Counted from the stretch's first letter, positions 53,450-62,913 are shown. The stretch is DNA of 64,000 nt from Variovorax sp. SG517 (GCF_013376045.1 NZ_JABMJG010000006.1:1-64000); one strand, 5' to 3'. The notes: generated by a model not told the origin, from the sequence alone. A program made the numbers and translations.

Positions 53450-53537
53450 ATCGTTTCATGAATCGTTTCTTGTATCGATCTTCCAAGAAGAGTTTTCCTA
53501 TGAAAATTCCCTATATTTGGTCTTCATATATCGTTTC
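53450..53537 (+). repeat. Three direct ATCGTTTC repeats before the hipA-like gene
   Basis: ATCGTTTC occurs at 53450-53457, 53462-53469 and 53530-53537, the last ending 2 bp before the ATG at 53540. The stretch is AT-rich compared with its flanks. This is a candidate autoregulatory site for the N-terminal HTH of the encoded protein. Confidence 0.5.
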
Positions 53538-53550
53538 ATATGACCGCTGA
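53500..53550 (+). CDS. Tiny overlapping leader ORF upstream of hipA-like gene
   Basis: A 16-codon ORF (MKIPYIWSSYIVSYDR) follows AAGAAGAG with seven-base spacing, whereas the hipA-like ATG inside it has no visible ribosome site. The ORF ends 8 bp past that ATG. It could couple translation of the kinase. Supported only by spacing and overlap. Confidence 0.35.
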   Translation: MKIPYIWSSYIVSYDR

Positions 53551-54928
53551 CCCTGTTGCAATCCTCCGGGCCAGGGGACCACTTCAGGCGGGCGCCCTTG
53601 CCGATGCGATGAAGGTGAGCCGCCCTACCCTGAGTCGGGCCATCCGCGCCGCGGGGCCGGAAGTCATCGTTCGCGGAAACGCCAGGCGCACCAAGTACGC
53701 GGCACGCCGCGCACTGCGAGGGGACTTCAATCCCATCCCGCTCTTGCGGATCGACCGCGACGGCATCCCGCACGAGATCGCCATGCTGGACCTGCTGTAT
53801 CCCGACGGGACTGCCGTTGAGTTCTCCGGAAAGCCCGGCTGGCCCCTGGACGACGAGATGAAGCAGGGTTGGTTCGAAGGGCTGCCCTACATGATGCAGG
53901 ACATGCGGCCTCAAGGCTTCCTCGGGCGCAACTTCGCGCGACACCACGCAGCCTTGTTGAAAGTGAACGACGACCCGGCGTCCTGGTCGGACGATGACGT
54001 CCTGCATGCCCTGTCGCTGCTGGGCACCGATGTCCCCGGCGATCTGCTGGTTGGCGAGGCTGCGGCCAGGAAGTGGCTTGCACAGGTTCAGGCTCTCAGC
54101 GACGGGGCCGTCCCCCATGGCCTGGGCGACGATCAGCTGCAGCGGTCCTACCCACGGCTCGCCGCAGACATGCTGGAGCTCGGCGTGGCAGGCTCATCGG
54201 CGGGTGGTGAGTTTCCGAAGTTCACCGCCATGCGGCGCATGGCCGGACAGGACAGGCATGTCCTTGTGAAGTTCTCCGGCTCCGATGATTCTCCGGGCAC
54301 TCGGCGTTGGGCCGACCTGCTGCTGTGCGAGCACCTCGCCGCTCGCGCGTTGGCCGCGCATGCGGGCATCGAGGTGGCCGAGTCCAGAATCCACCTCATC
54401 GCGGGCCGGACTTTTCTCGAAGTCGACCGATTCGACAGGCATGGCGCCATGGGCCGCTCGCCGGTCGTTTCCTGGAGCACGCTGAACTCGACCTTCGTCG
54501 GCGTCAGCGGCCGCCGATGGGCAGAAGGTGTCCAGCCCCTGGTCAACCGGGGTTGGGTCACCGACGAGGACCTCCGCCGCATCGATCTTGTCGGGCACTT
54601 CGGACAGCTCATCGGCAATACCGACATGCACGACGGCAACCTGTCGTTCCAGCCCGTTCAGGACGCCGACCAGGTGCTACTGCAACTGGCGCCGATCTAC
54701 GACATGCTCCCGATGACTTACGCCCCCGTGCGGGGGGTGGAACTGCCCCCCAGGACCTATGCCCCGCAACTGCCCCTGCCCTCCGAGAAGGGCATCTGGC
54801 AGCAGGCTGCGCGTGCTGCGCTCGCATTCTGGGAAAGCGCGGCAGCCGATGAGCGAATCAGCACTGAATTTCGGGACACGTGCGCTCAGAACGCGCGGAC
54901 ACTTCGAAGGAGCAGTCGGGTCGGATAG
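53540..54928 (+). CDS. HipA-family kinase with fused N-terminal HTH (YjjJ type)
   Basis: A 462-residue protein. The N-terminus is a helix-turn-helix (ARGPLQAGALADAMKVSRPT), as in YjjJ, where the DNA-binding part is fused to the kinase rather than encoded as separate HipB. Kinase landmarks are SSAGGEFPKFTAM (P-loop-like), HVLVKFS (ATP Lys), FLEVDRFDRHG, the catalytic LIGNTDMHDGNLSF and YDMLPMTY (metal Asp). It would phosphorylate a cytoplasmic target such as a tRNA synthetase and slow growth. No hipB-like gene is adjacent. Confidence 0.85.
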   Translation: MTADPVAILRARGPLQAGALADAMKVSRPTLSRAIRAAGPEVIVRGNARRTKYAARRALRGDFNPIPLLRIDRDGIPHEIAMLDLLYPDGTAVEFSGKPGWPLDDEMKQGWFEGLPYMMQDMRPQGFLGRNFARHHAALLKVNDDPASWSDDDVLHALSLLGTDVPGDLLVGEAAARKWLAQVQALSDGAVPHGLGDDQLQRSYPRLAADMLELGVAGSSAGGEFPKFTAMRRMAGQDRHVLVKFSGSDDSPGTRRWADLLLCEHLAARALAAHAGIEVAESRIHLIAGRTFLEVDRFDRHGAMGRSPVVSWSTLNSTFVGVSGRRWAEGVQPLVNRGWVTDEDLRRIDLVGHFGQLIGNTDMHDGNLSFQPVQDADQVLLQLAPIYDMLPMTYAPVRGVELPPRTYAPQLPLPSEKGIWQQAARAALAFWESAAADERISTEFRDTCAQNARTLRRSSRVG

Positions 54929-55024
54929 CTCGCGGCCCGGCCTCAAGGAAATGGCCTCCCGGGCCCTCGCTCGGGAGATGGCCGGCGAACTCCCGACCCC
55001 GCGGCGAAGCTGCAAAGAAAGGTC

Positions 55025-55930
55025 TCAAGACCCGGCGAAGAGCTTCGCGGCTTCGTCGGCAGCCACGAAGCGCCTCTCGCGCATCCATTTCGTCACGACC
55101 CACTTCTCGCCCCGGGTCACCGGTGCGCTCGCGTGCAGGGAACGCGCGTCGACACGGCCTCGGTCATCGCCGTACTCGAAGTAGCAGGCATTGCCACGGA
55201 TCGGCGAAACCGCGAGGCCGAGGCGCGGGAACACGGTCTGCCCGCCTTCCGGCACGTCGTTGAGATAGGTCACCAGGGTGCTCACCCGCTGGCCGCTGCG
55301 CGCAATGGATTCGCGGTTGGCGGCGTTGGTGGGCGCCAGATAGTCGTGGTGGGGCTCGCTGCCCGCGCCGGTCGGGTAATGGAGCACCTGCAGTCCCTCG
55401 CCGTTTTCCAGCGGCAGGTTCATGAGCGCCGAGAGGCGCCGGTCGAATCTGGCGATCAGGTCGTTCTCGCACAGGCGGAAGAACATGCCCCAGCTCGCGC
55501 GCTTGTCGCTCACCACGTCGCGGCCGCTCATGGGGTCGACCAGGGTGGAAGGTCTCAGGCGCGGCCGTGCCATCTCGATGATGGCCTGGCATTCATCGGC
55601 GTCCACCACGTTGCCGAGAGTGGCGAGGACCGGGTCGTCGCCACGCGAGTGGACGGCGATCTCGCGGTCGGCCGCCAGGATGCGGGTGCCCGGCGCGAGC
55701 CTTGCGGTCGGCCTGGATGGCGCATCGTCATGAAGTTCGACGACGCCATCCGGCATCGCCGCGCCCTGCTGCCGCGCATCGACGAACGCCGCGACGATGG
55801 CGTGCGCGGCACGCTCGTTCATTCCCTGCTTCAGCATCGCGGCCACCAGCGCCGGCGGCAGCTGACCGGCATCGAGCTTGTGCTTGAGCCAGCGGCCCAG
55901 GTCGGGCGAGAAGCGGACGACGGTGCTCAT
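55025..55930 (-). CDS. 2-oxoglutarate/Fe(II) dioxygenase, prolyl 4-hydroxylase-like
   Basis: A 301-residue protein with a C-terminal P4Hc domain. The iron motif is His194-x-Asp196 (SEPHHDYLAP) with distal His266 (SLHASAPVTRGEKWVVTKWM), and GGQTVFPRLGLAVSP lies between. The first 90 residues look like a separate helical domain (LGRWLKHKLDAGQLPPALVA). It hydroxylates a protein or small molecule using O2 and 2-oxoglutarate. No signal peptide. It ends the minus-strand group with the lipoproteins and peroxidase; functional linkage is unproven. Confidence 0.85.
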   Translation of the reverse strand: MSTVVRFSPDLGRWLKHKLDAGQLPPALVAAMLKQGMNERAAHAIVAAFVDARQQGAAMPDGVVELHDDAPSRPTARLAPGTRILAADREIAVHSRGDDPVLATLGNVVDADECQAIIEMARPRLRPSTLVDPMSGRDVVSDKRASWGMFFRLCENDLIARFDRRLSALMNLPLENGEGLQVLHYPTGAGSEPHHDYLAPTNAANRESIARSGQRVSTLVTYLNDVPEGGQTVFPRLGLAVSPIRGNACYFEYGDDRGRVDARSLHASAPVTRGEKWVVTKWMRERRFVAADEAAKLFAGS

Positions 55931-55979
55931 GGCGACCTGTGGGCACTATGCGATGCGGCACTATGCAATGAGCCGCGCA

Positions 55980-56645
55980 TCAGACCGGCCCCGTCTGGGC
56001 GACCCAGCCCTTCTCGCCGCGCGTGAAGCCCTGACGCAGTTGCAGCGCGCCGCCCGCGCCGTTCATGATGCGCGCGATCATCGGGAACACGCGCTGCGCG
56101 TCGGCGTCCTGCATCCACGGCGCCGACTCAGCTTGGTAGGTGTAGCTCACCACCGCCAGCGGACGCCCGGCGCCGGAGCTGCCGACCTTGACGTCGACGA
56201 TCTTCTCGCGCTTGAGATGAACCACGCAGAAGTCGCTGGCGTGCTCGCCATCGCGGCCTGCGTGAGACTTGTAGAACTTGCGGCCGGCCTCGGTCAGCTC
56301 GAAGCGCTTGACCGCGCCGTCCGGGTTCTCGCTGCTCTTCGGCGCGGCGACGATGGTGCTGCGTACCAGGCCCAGTTGCTCCATCACGGGGAACTGGAGC
56401 GCATGGCGCGCGCCCGCGCCGGCCTCGGCTTCGGTCAGGTCGATCGGCCAGTTGGACATGGCCAGGCAGATATCGCCGCGCTGGGCCAGGTAGTCGTCGA
56501 GCGGGGCCGCGAGATTCTCGGCGGTGGGCGCGTCGGCATCGCGGCCGACGCTGCAGGCGGCCAGGGCGCAGATCGCGGCGATGCCCGCCAGGGTCTTGAG
56601 CGAATTCAGGGTGTGCCGGCTCGGGCGGATGAAGCGGGTATTCAT
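55980..56645 (-). CDS. Predicted lipoprotein, paralogue A
   Basis: A 221-residue protein with signal and lipobox (IAAICALAAC, Cys31). Conserved blocks shared with the neighbour at 56691 are DDYLAQRGDICLAMSNWPID, FPVMEQLGLV, RFELTEAGRKFYKS, SDFCVVHLKREKIVDVKV and the C-terminal LRQGFTRGEKGWV. The segment LGLV ... LTEAGRKFY resembles the wing region of winged-helix proteins. Two cysteines remain in the mature part. No named family recognised. Envelope location is inferred from the lipobox. Confidence 0.75.
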   Translation of the reverse strand: MNTRFIRPSRHTLNSLKTLAGIAAICALAACSVGRDADAPTAENLAAPLDDYLAQRGDICLAMSNWPIDLTEAEAGAGARHALQFPVMEQLGLVRSTIVAAPKSSENPDGAVKRFELTEAGRKFYKSHAGRDGEHASDFCVVHLKREKIVDVKVGSSGAGRPLAVVSYTYQAESAPWMQDADAQRVFPMIARIMNGAGGALQLRQGFTRGEKGWVAQTGPV

Positions 56646-56690
56646 GGGGTTTGTGCTTGGTCTTGCTGGAGATCGGTGGCGGACGCGGAC

Positions 56691-57311
56691 TCAGTGCTCG
56701 TCGAGCTCGTCGGCAACCCAGCCGTGCCGCGTCAGGTGAACGCCGAGGCGTACCTGCATCGTTCCCTCGCGCTGGATGGCGCGCGCCAGCAGCGGAAAGG
56801 CCTGCAGCACTTCGGGTGCCGCGGCCCAGGGCTCGGGTGCGATTCGGTATGTGAAGAGCAGCGAGGTCGCGGTGCGGCCATCGCGTGTCTGCGGCGGATC
56901 CCAGCCGATCAGGCGATCGAGGCTCAGGGTGGCCGCGCAGAAGTCGCCCGAGTGTGTGATCGTCTGCGTCGTCGTGCGGACCACCACGGGCACGTGCAGG
57001 TAGTACTTGCGCCCCGCCTCGGTCAGTGCGTATTCGCGGGCTGGCGGCTGCGCGGCGGCGGAGACGACATCCCTGCCGGTCACGAGCCCCAGCTTCTCGA
57101 GCACCGGCATCTGCTGCGCATCGGGCTCGCGCGATCCGGCCGCCACCGTGATCGGCCAGGCGTACTTGGCCAGGCACACATGCCCGCGCTGCGCGAGGTA
57201 GTCGTTGGTCGTCGCGGTGAAGTTGTCGCGGCTGGGAAAGCGCGCCTCCTCGTTGCCGCAACCGGTCAGGCAGGCCAGCGACACCGTCAGCAGCAGCACG
57301 GCGGTGCGCAT
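56691..57311 (-). CDS. Predicted lipoprotein, paralogue B
   Basis: A 206-residue lipoprotein (lipobox LACLTGC, Cys18) clearly homologous to its downstream neighbour: NDYLAQRGHVCLAKYAWPIT, MPVLEKLGLVTGRDV, EYALTEAGRKYYLHV, GDFCAATLSLDRLIGWDPPQ and VRLGVHLTRHGWV. The ATG at 57311 has GAGG five bases upstream; an ATG at 57332 overlaps the peroxidase stop and is the alternative. The pair arose by tandem duplication and then diverged. Confidence 0.75.
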   Translation of the reverse strand: MRTAVLLLTVSLACLTGCGNEEARFPSRDNFTATTNDYLAQRGHVCLAKYAWPITVAAGSREPDAQQMPVLEKLGLVTGRDVVSAAAQPPAREYALTEAGRKYYLHVPVVVRTTTQTITHSGDFCAATLSLDRLIGWDPPQTRDGRTATSLLFTYRIAPEPWAAAPEVLQAFPLLARAIQREGTMQVRLGVHLTRHGWVADELDEH

Positions 57312-57328
57312 CGAACCTCGCCCCGCCT

Positions 57329-58759
57329 TCATTTCGTGCACCTGTCGGTGGTGGATGGCTTTGCGGAGGGCTGGTAGCCGTCGCTCAGCGTGCCGAGGAA
57401 GCAGACCAGGTCGGCGATCTGCTGCGGCGTCATGGCCGGAGGGGACCCGGGCGCGCGGGGTTTCGTGCCGCTGGCCAGGGTCTTGTCGCCGCCCTCGCCC
57501 GTGCCCATGGGCACCTCTTCGTCGAGGCTGCCTTGCTGCGATGGCGGCAGGTCGTTGTATTTGTCGACCGTCGCGCCCGGCACATGGGTGGGCTGCAGCG
57601 CCCAGGCAGGATTCGCCTGCGGTACACCGGCGCCGTCGTTGCTGGCGGGATACCAGTACTCGGGGTTGGTGTCCCGCGTGTTGTAGAAGTTGACGACCTG
57701 CTCCAGCGAATGGAAGACGCCGTTGTGGAACAACGCTCCCCGCGTCGCCACGTTGCGCAAGCCAGGAACCTTGAACATGCCGCAGTACGGGCTCGCCGTG
57801 TCCGGCGTGGCGGGCGCGTGGTCGGTTCGGAAGGGACCGCACAGACCCATGTCGTAGTACTTCGGGTCGTCGTTGGCCGGAATCGGGTCGGGGTTGTTCG
57901 GAATCGACCTGTCGTTGCGCGGCGCGCCCAGGGCCTGGTAGGTGAAGTCGGTCATCAGGCCGGTGGTGCCGTTGAAGTTGGCGCCCGTGTAGTGGCAGCC
58001 CGAGCAGTTGGCGACGCCAGTGCTGTGAAACACGATCTCGCCCCGTCGCTCGGCCGGTGTCAGCGTGCCGCCGATCTTGTTGAAGACATGCAGGTCGTAC
58101 TTGCTGCTGTATGGATGAAAGCTCAGGTCTTCCGTCTCCAGCGCCTGTATTGCGTTGCCAAGGGCGGTGAAAGCCGCATCGGTGTCGTTGAACACATCGG
58201 CGCCGAAGGCCTGCCTGAACAAGCCCGCGTAGGTGCTGGCCTGGACGACCTTCACGACCGCTTCCTTCGAGCTGTTGTTCATCTCGACCGGATTGAGCAG
58301 CGGCATGCCGGCCTGTATCGCCAGCGTCGCTGCGCGGCCGTCCCACATGAGGCCGCCACCTGGCGAGCTGGACGTCACTCCGTCGGGGTTGGGTGCGTCG
58401 TCGCTGTAGGGTGGCGTCGATTCCCTGTAGCGCAGCGATGGGACGGCGCGCGCGCCGGTCTGCGTGATGTCGGAGCCCAGCTGCACCGAGATGCTGTTGG
58501 GCGGACCATAGGCATATTGCGGGTCGTGGCAGCTCGCACACGACATGTTCCTGCCGCTCGAGAGGTTCTTGTCGAAGAAGGCCATCTGACCGACCTGGGC
58601 GCGAAGACTCAAGGCGGATCCGCCGGGGCGGGTGTTGCTCGTGGTCCTTGCCGTGCCCTTGCTATCGCAGGCCGCCACTATCGACAGCAGCGCGGACACG
58701 AGCACCATGCCGAGCGGGACCCACCTGTCCTTTGCCAGATTCATCATTGACCGTTGCAT
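57329..58759 (-). CDS. Di-haem cytochrome c peroxidase / MauG-family protein
   Basis: A 476-residue exported protein with lipobox-like LLSIVAAC (Cys31). Two haem c sites are present: Cys74-x2-Cys77-His78 (NMSCASCHDP) and NCSGCHYTG. FFDKNLSSGRNMSCASCH and GALFHNGVFHSLEQVVNFYN are typical of the CcpA/MauG family. It would reduce peroxide, or oxidise a protein partner, in the periplasm. It is larger than standard CcpA because of an extended C-terminus rich in Pro and Gly. It is followed directly by two lipoprotein genes. Confidence 0.88.
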   Translation of the reverse strand: MQRSMMNLAKDRWVPLGMVLVSALLSIVAACDSKGTARTTSNTRPGGSALSLRAQVGQMAFFDKNLSSGRNMSCASCHDPQYAYGPPNSISVQLGSDITQTGARAVPSLRYRESTPPYSDDAPNPDGVTSSSPGGGLMWDGRAATLAIQAGMPLLNPVEMNNSSKEAVVKVVQASTYAGLFRQAFGADVFNDTDAAFTALGNAIQALETEDLSFHPYSSKYDLHVFNKIGGTLTPAERRGEIVFHSTGVANCSGCHYTGANFNGTTGLMTDFTYQALGAPRNDRSIPNNPDPIPANDDPKYYDMGLCGPFRTDHAPATPDTASPYCGMFKVPGLRNVATRGALFHNGVFHSLEQVVNFYNTRDTNPEYWYPASNDGAGVPQANPAWALQPTHVPGATVDKYNDLPPSQQGSLDEEVPMGTGEGGDKTLASGTKPRAPGSPPAMTPQQIADLVCFLGTLSDGYQPSAKPSTTDRCTK

Positions 58760-58890
58760 CTCCGAAGAGCCGCCAGGGCAGCCTTCGATTCGTTCTCTTC
58801 CTTGCCTTCGCGCGAACCCGCAGTCCAGGAGCGGTCGTCCGCAAGGGGCTCGGGGGCTGGAGGTCCCCCTGCCCTCATGCGCACGCCGGT

Positions 58891-61362
58891 TTACCTGGTC
58901 GCCCAGACGTTGTTCTGGCTCGCGTCGGCGCCGGTCTGCGGGGTGATCTGGCCTTCCAGCTTGCCCGTGAGGGCGTCCTGCACGCCGACGATGTCGTTCG
59001 CGTACAGCTTCTGGGTGTAGTTGGCCGGGATCACGTAGGCATGGTTGATCGGTCGCACCGAGTCGAAATGCGTGTCCGCGCTGGCCTGGTATTCAGGCAG
59101 TGCAAGGATGTTGGCCGTGATGAACGCTTCCGTGTATTTGGTGCGGTTCAGATACGACGCATCGACGCCCGGGTCGGCAATCTGGAACATGTCCTGCAGC
59201 GTGCGCAGGAAGGAGAAGTGGCTGTACGAGTCGGAGTCGGCAACCTGCTTCTTCGCCGTGCCCACGTCCTGCTGATTGGTCATGATGCCGAAGATCGAGT
59301 TGCCGTGGCCGAAGTTGCCTCCCGCATAGTTGGGCGGCGGCGTGGTGGCCGTCGCCTTGCCGCTCGCATCCACCGTCACCGGCGCCGCGCCCGAATTCGG
59401 GCCGCCGGCGTTCCAGCCGCAGCAGGAGCCGTTGCTGCCGCCTTCGCCTTCGTCGTACATCACGACGATGGCCACGCGCTTGTGCGGGTTCTTCCACAGC
59501 GCCGAGTTGCGGATCTTGTTGACCACCATGCCCAGGTAGATGTCAGCGCGGATGGTACCGGCGGCCTGGCCGTCGTTGTTGGTGTTCGCGCAACTGGTGT
59601 CAGAGCCGACGCCGTGCATGTCGTCGCACTGGTCCGGAACGATGAAGTTGATATTGCCCACGTCGCCCGTGTCCAGGTCCTTGCCGAACTGGTCGTAGAT
59701 CCAGCCGGTCGGCACCGGGAAGATCGAGGAATTGAGCCAGTCGGCTTCCTGGTACTGCGTGCCGAAGATGGTGCGGTTGTTGGCCACGAAGTCGGGCAGG
59801 CTGCGGGCGCCCTGGAAGGCGATCGAGGGGCCGTGCTTGACCTTGTAGAGGCCGCCTTGCGCGGGGAAGCTGGGCGAGCCGACCAGGGTGGGCGGCGCCG
59901 AGCCGTCGAGGTTGGTGGCGCCCTTGAGCTTGCTCGAGTCGTATGTGGCGGTCACGGCGTTGTCGAGGATGCTGTCGGCGCGCACGTCCTGCCCAGGGTT
60001 CATCGATTCGCTGTAGGTGCGGATGGTGAGGCCCGCCTTGGACATCGCCGTGAACAGGTTGCTGCCCGGGACGTTGTGCACGGTGCCGCCGGTCGGGTGG
60101 TCGCCGCAGGTCGCGTCCGTCGGGACATATTGGGAGCGGCTCTGTTTGTTCGCCGGCGGGAGCGCGCCCTGCGCGGGCATGACCTGGCCGTCGGAGGCCG
60201 TGCCGCCCGCGAATGCGACGTCCTTGATGTCGTAGGGGGCGACGGCGCCGCAGCCGAACCAGTTGTCGTCGTGGATGCCGAAGTCGTCGCCGCCGCCCAG
60301 CGCGGTGTAGTTGGGCTCGGAGGGGTTGCCGGTCGAGTAGTACGTCTTGAGCTGGTTGTAGTTGTTCAGGATGTAGTTGATGTTCGCCGCGCGCGGATTG
60401 CCGACGATCACGTCGGTCGACTTGTTCTCCTCGACGATGATGAAGATGTTGTCGTAGGCCGGCACGCCTTCCACGTTGAAGGCGGCCTGCTGCGCCTGCG
60501 CGAAGGTGATGGGCGCCTGCTTCTGCGTCGGCACGGTGGGGGTGGCCTTGCTGCCGTCCGTGTTGGTGAGCGTCACGCCCGACAGGCCGACGAGCCGGAG
60601 ATCGCCGCCGGCAACGGCCAGGTTGTCGGGGAACAGGTCCTTGCGGTCGAGCTTGGTCGTCGCGTAGGTGTAGCGGTTGGTCAGCTGGTTGTCTTCGTAC
60701 AGCGCGGCGTACTGGGTGGCGCCGCTCAGGGCGTTGACGTCGGCCAGCGGGTCGATGAACGCGGCCGAGCCGAGGTTGAAGGTCGGCCCGTTGAGGCGAG
60801 CAATCAAGTTGGCCTTCTCGGCCGCGTAGCTGCTGCCGTTGGCTTCCACCAGGCGCTGGGCTTCGCTCGACAGCGGGCTGATGACGATCTTGTCCACGCC
60901 CTGGTCGGCGATCTGGGCGGCGGAGGCACGCAGGATCAGGTGGCCGGCGACGGGGGCGCCGGTCGCGGTATTGGTTGCGGAAGTGCCGATGTCGGCCACC
61001 ATTTGGCCGGCCTGGCTGGTCGTCAGCGTGAATTTGCCGTTGGCATCGGTGAGCGTCGAGGCTTCGCCGCTGTCGAGCACGCCGTTGCCGTTGGCGTCGA
61101 CGAAGACCGTCGCCTTCTGGTAGTAGCCGGCCTTCAGTGTCGGATTGCCCGTGCCGCTGCCTGGCACGTAGCCACTGGCGGCCACCACGCCGCTGAAGGT
61201 CGTGCTGGTGGAACTGGTGGGGCCGGTCGTGCTGGTGGGTGGGGTGGTGATCGGGAAGAAGCCGCTGCTTGCGCCGCCCCCTCCTCCTCCGCACGCAGCG
61301 AGCACGCAGGCCGCAACCGTCGTCAACGACGTGAGCAGGACTTTCTTGTCGAAGATGGTCAT
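58891..61362 (-). CDS. Large lipoprotein of the phosphoesterase (PF04185-like) family
   Basis: An 823-residue lipoprotein: lipobox ACVLAACGGGG (Cys24), a Thr/Ser-rich linker (about 38-56), then an EF-hand-like DANGNGVLDSGEAS (89-102). The C-terminal part begins YDNIFIIVEENKSTDVIVGN, matching the start of acid phosphatase/phospholipase C-type phosphoesterases. It continues with FGIHDDNWFGCGAVAPYDIK, VPDQCDDMHGVG and RVAIVVMYDEGEGGSNGSCC. It probably cleaves phosphate esters at the cell surface. It lies 131 bp upstream of the peroxidase gene on the same strand. Confidence 0.82.
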   Translation of the reverse strand: MTIFDKKVLLTSLTTVAACVLAACGGGGGGASSGFFPITTPPTSTTGPTSSTSTTFSGVVAASGYVPGSGTGNPTLKAGYYQKATVFVDANGNGVLDSGEASTLTDANGKFTLTTSQAGQMVADIGTSATNTATGAPVAGHLILRASAAQIADQGVDKIVISPLSSEAQRLVEANGSSYAAEKANLIARLNGPTFNLGSAAFIDPLADVNALSGATQYAALYEDNQLTNRYTYATTKLDRKDLFPDNLAVAGGDLRLVGLSGVTLTNTDGSKATPTVPTQKQAPITFAQAQQAAFNVEGVPAYDNIFIIVEENKSTDVIVGNPRAANINYILNNYNQLKTYYSTGNPSEPNYTALGGGDDFGIHDDNWFGCGAVAPYDIKDVAFAGGTASDGQVMPAQGALPPANKQSRSQYVPTDATCGDHPTGGTVHNVPGSNLFTAMSKAGLTIRTYSESMNPGQDVRADSILDNAVTATYDSSKLKGATNLDGSAPPTLVGSPSFPAQGGLYKVKHGPSIAFQGARSLPDFVANNRTIFGTQYQEADWLNSSIFPVPTGWIYDQFGKDLDTGDVGNINFIVPDQCDDMHGVGSDTSCANTNNDGQAAGTIRADIYLGMVVNKIRNSALWKNPHKRVAIVVMYDEGEGGSNGSCCGWNAGGPNSGAAPVTVDASGKATATTPPPNYAGGNFGHGNSIFGIMTNQQDVGTAKKQVADSDSYSHFSFLRTLQDMFQIADPGVDASYLNRTKYTEAFITANILALPEYQASADTHFDSVRPINHAYVIPANYTQKLYANDIVGVQDALTGKLEGQITPQTGADASQNNVWATR

Positions 61363-62070
61363 ATATCTTGGGGCGATGAGTTATTGATGGTTTTGATCAA
61401 CCTGAAGGAAACAACGGCGGCGTGCTTTTTCATTAAGCAAACCGCAACGTGGAGAAATGTAGAAATCGTCAATGACATTCATGTGTCAATAACGATTTCC
61501 AAATCCTTTGATTTCGCAGGCGCCAGGTCGCCATTAAATTTCCGATTTGATTGGAACTGACCGCAGGCTGACCGGAGAATTAGATGGAAATTAGGAATGC
61601 TTATTTCCGGTGAAATATTCAGGAAAAATTCCCTTGCTTTCAGCACGAACCTGTCTCCCTCGCAAGCTCGGCGGAGTGCGGCAAGAGGAGTTTTCCTAAC
61701 GGGACGACAGAGCCAGCCCCCTTCATTCGTCGAGAAAAATCGACGGCGCCTTGCCGTACTCGGTACGTCGAAGCTGCGCGGCGTGAAATTAATTGCGACG
61801 CGACGGATGCACTGCCAAGCCACGCCACGGAGGGTCGACCGGCGATCCCGGCATGCGCCAACTCACGCGACCAGGCAATTGCCACCCGTCGGCACGACTC
61901 ATCGATCAAACCCCTGTTCCCGAGAATTCGCGCGGCGCACATGGTGCGAATCGCGCCTCCGAAAAATTCACATCAATGCCGCGGATGATTGCGCGGCATT
62001 GATCATCCGGCCGGAGGCCAAGGGCGCGCAGCCGTCGAGGTGGCTCGTTCGACCTGTGGCTCCGTGACGC
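61363..62070. other. 708-bp AT-richer gap without a recognisable gene
   Basis: No ORF here encodes a recognisable protein; those on either strand are short and start-poor. The half nearest the phosphoesterase gene is distinctly AT-richer than the window and presumably holds its promoter. I find no clear Pho-box tandem repeat. Confidence 0.5.
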
Positions 62071-62913
62071 TCACAAGCCGTCCGGCAGCAGGGCGGCGAG
62101 CGCGTCGCGCATCAGCCGTGCGATCAACTGCTGGCGTTCGCGCGGCATCCGCTCGAGGGTCGAAGCCACGCTGATGGCGGCCGAGGGCTCGCCAGCGGCA
62201 TTGCGCACCGCCATGCCGACTGCCAGCACGCCGTCGGTGGCGTGGTTGCCAATGACGGACCAGCCACGCTGGCGCGTCGCCTGCACCAGCAGCGCCATGC
62301 GCTCGGGCGTCATTCCACCGTAGCGCGCCAGGTTCGGCGCATTGGCGGCGATGGCGGCCTTCATCTGTTCGTCCGGCAGCGCCGACAACAGCGCCAGTCC
62401 CGCCGCCCCCACGCCGAGCGGCTGGAGCGTCCCCACCTGGATGACGAGGATCTGGATCGGATGTGTGCCAACGTGCCGTGCGATGCAGCGCGAGGCGGCG
62501 CCTTCGCGCACGATGGCGAAGGCGGCGTCGCCACATGCGGCACTCACCTGCTCCAGCACGGGGCGCAGCCGCGCCGCCATGTTGGGCGTTGCATCGTGCA
62601 ATGCCATGGCCGCCAGCCGTGGCCCTGCGACGTAGCGAAAGCGTCCGCGCTGCGCCACGTGGCCGGTGTCCAGCAAGGTGGCCAGCAGCCGGTGGACCGT
62701 CGCGCGCTCCAGTTGCGCGATCCGGCACAGGTCCACCACACGCAGCCCCTCTCGGTCGCTGGCCAGTACCGCATCCAGCAGTTGCAGGCCTCGCCGCAGC
62801 GTGCGGCCGCTGCTGTCCCTGTCCCCGCCGGGCTCGGTGTCCGCCGGACCGGGCGGCGCCACGCTCGGGGCGCTTGCCTGGTGGGCGGCTCGAGGGATGC
62901 GGCGAGTCGGCAT
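62071..62913 (-). CDS. IclR-family transcriptional regulator
   Basis: A 280-residue regulator. After a disordered, Pro-rich lead (about 35 residues) the winged helix reads RGLQLLDAVLASDREGLRVV then LCRIAQLERATVHRLLATLL. The effector domain has PIQILVIQVGTLQPLGVGAA, the IclR ligand-pocket segment, and ERMALLVQATRQRGWSVIG. The start at MPTRRIPRA is the first plausible one but lacks a clear ribosome site, so it is uncertain. It is divergent from a Bug-receptor gene, the probable target. Confidence 0.88.
   Translation of the reverse strand: MPTRRIPRAAHQASAPSVAPPGPADTEPGGDRDSSGRTLRRGLQLLDAVLASDREGLRVVDLCRIAQLERATVHRLLATLLDTGHVAQRGRFRYVAGPRLAAMALHDATPNMAARLRPVLEQVSAACGDAAFAIVREGAASRCIARHVGTHPIQILVIQVGTLQPLGVGAAGLALLSALPDEQMKAAIAANAPNLARYGGMTPERMALLVQATRQRGWSVIGNHATDGVLAVGMAVRNAAGEPSAAISVASTLERMPRERQQLIARLMRDALAALLPDGL

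Noticed and set aside
61465..61500. Possible Pho box in the phosphoesterase upstream region
   Set aside because: TGTCA-like pieces occur, but not as two direct 7-mers with 11-bp periodicity, so I do not call it.
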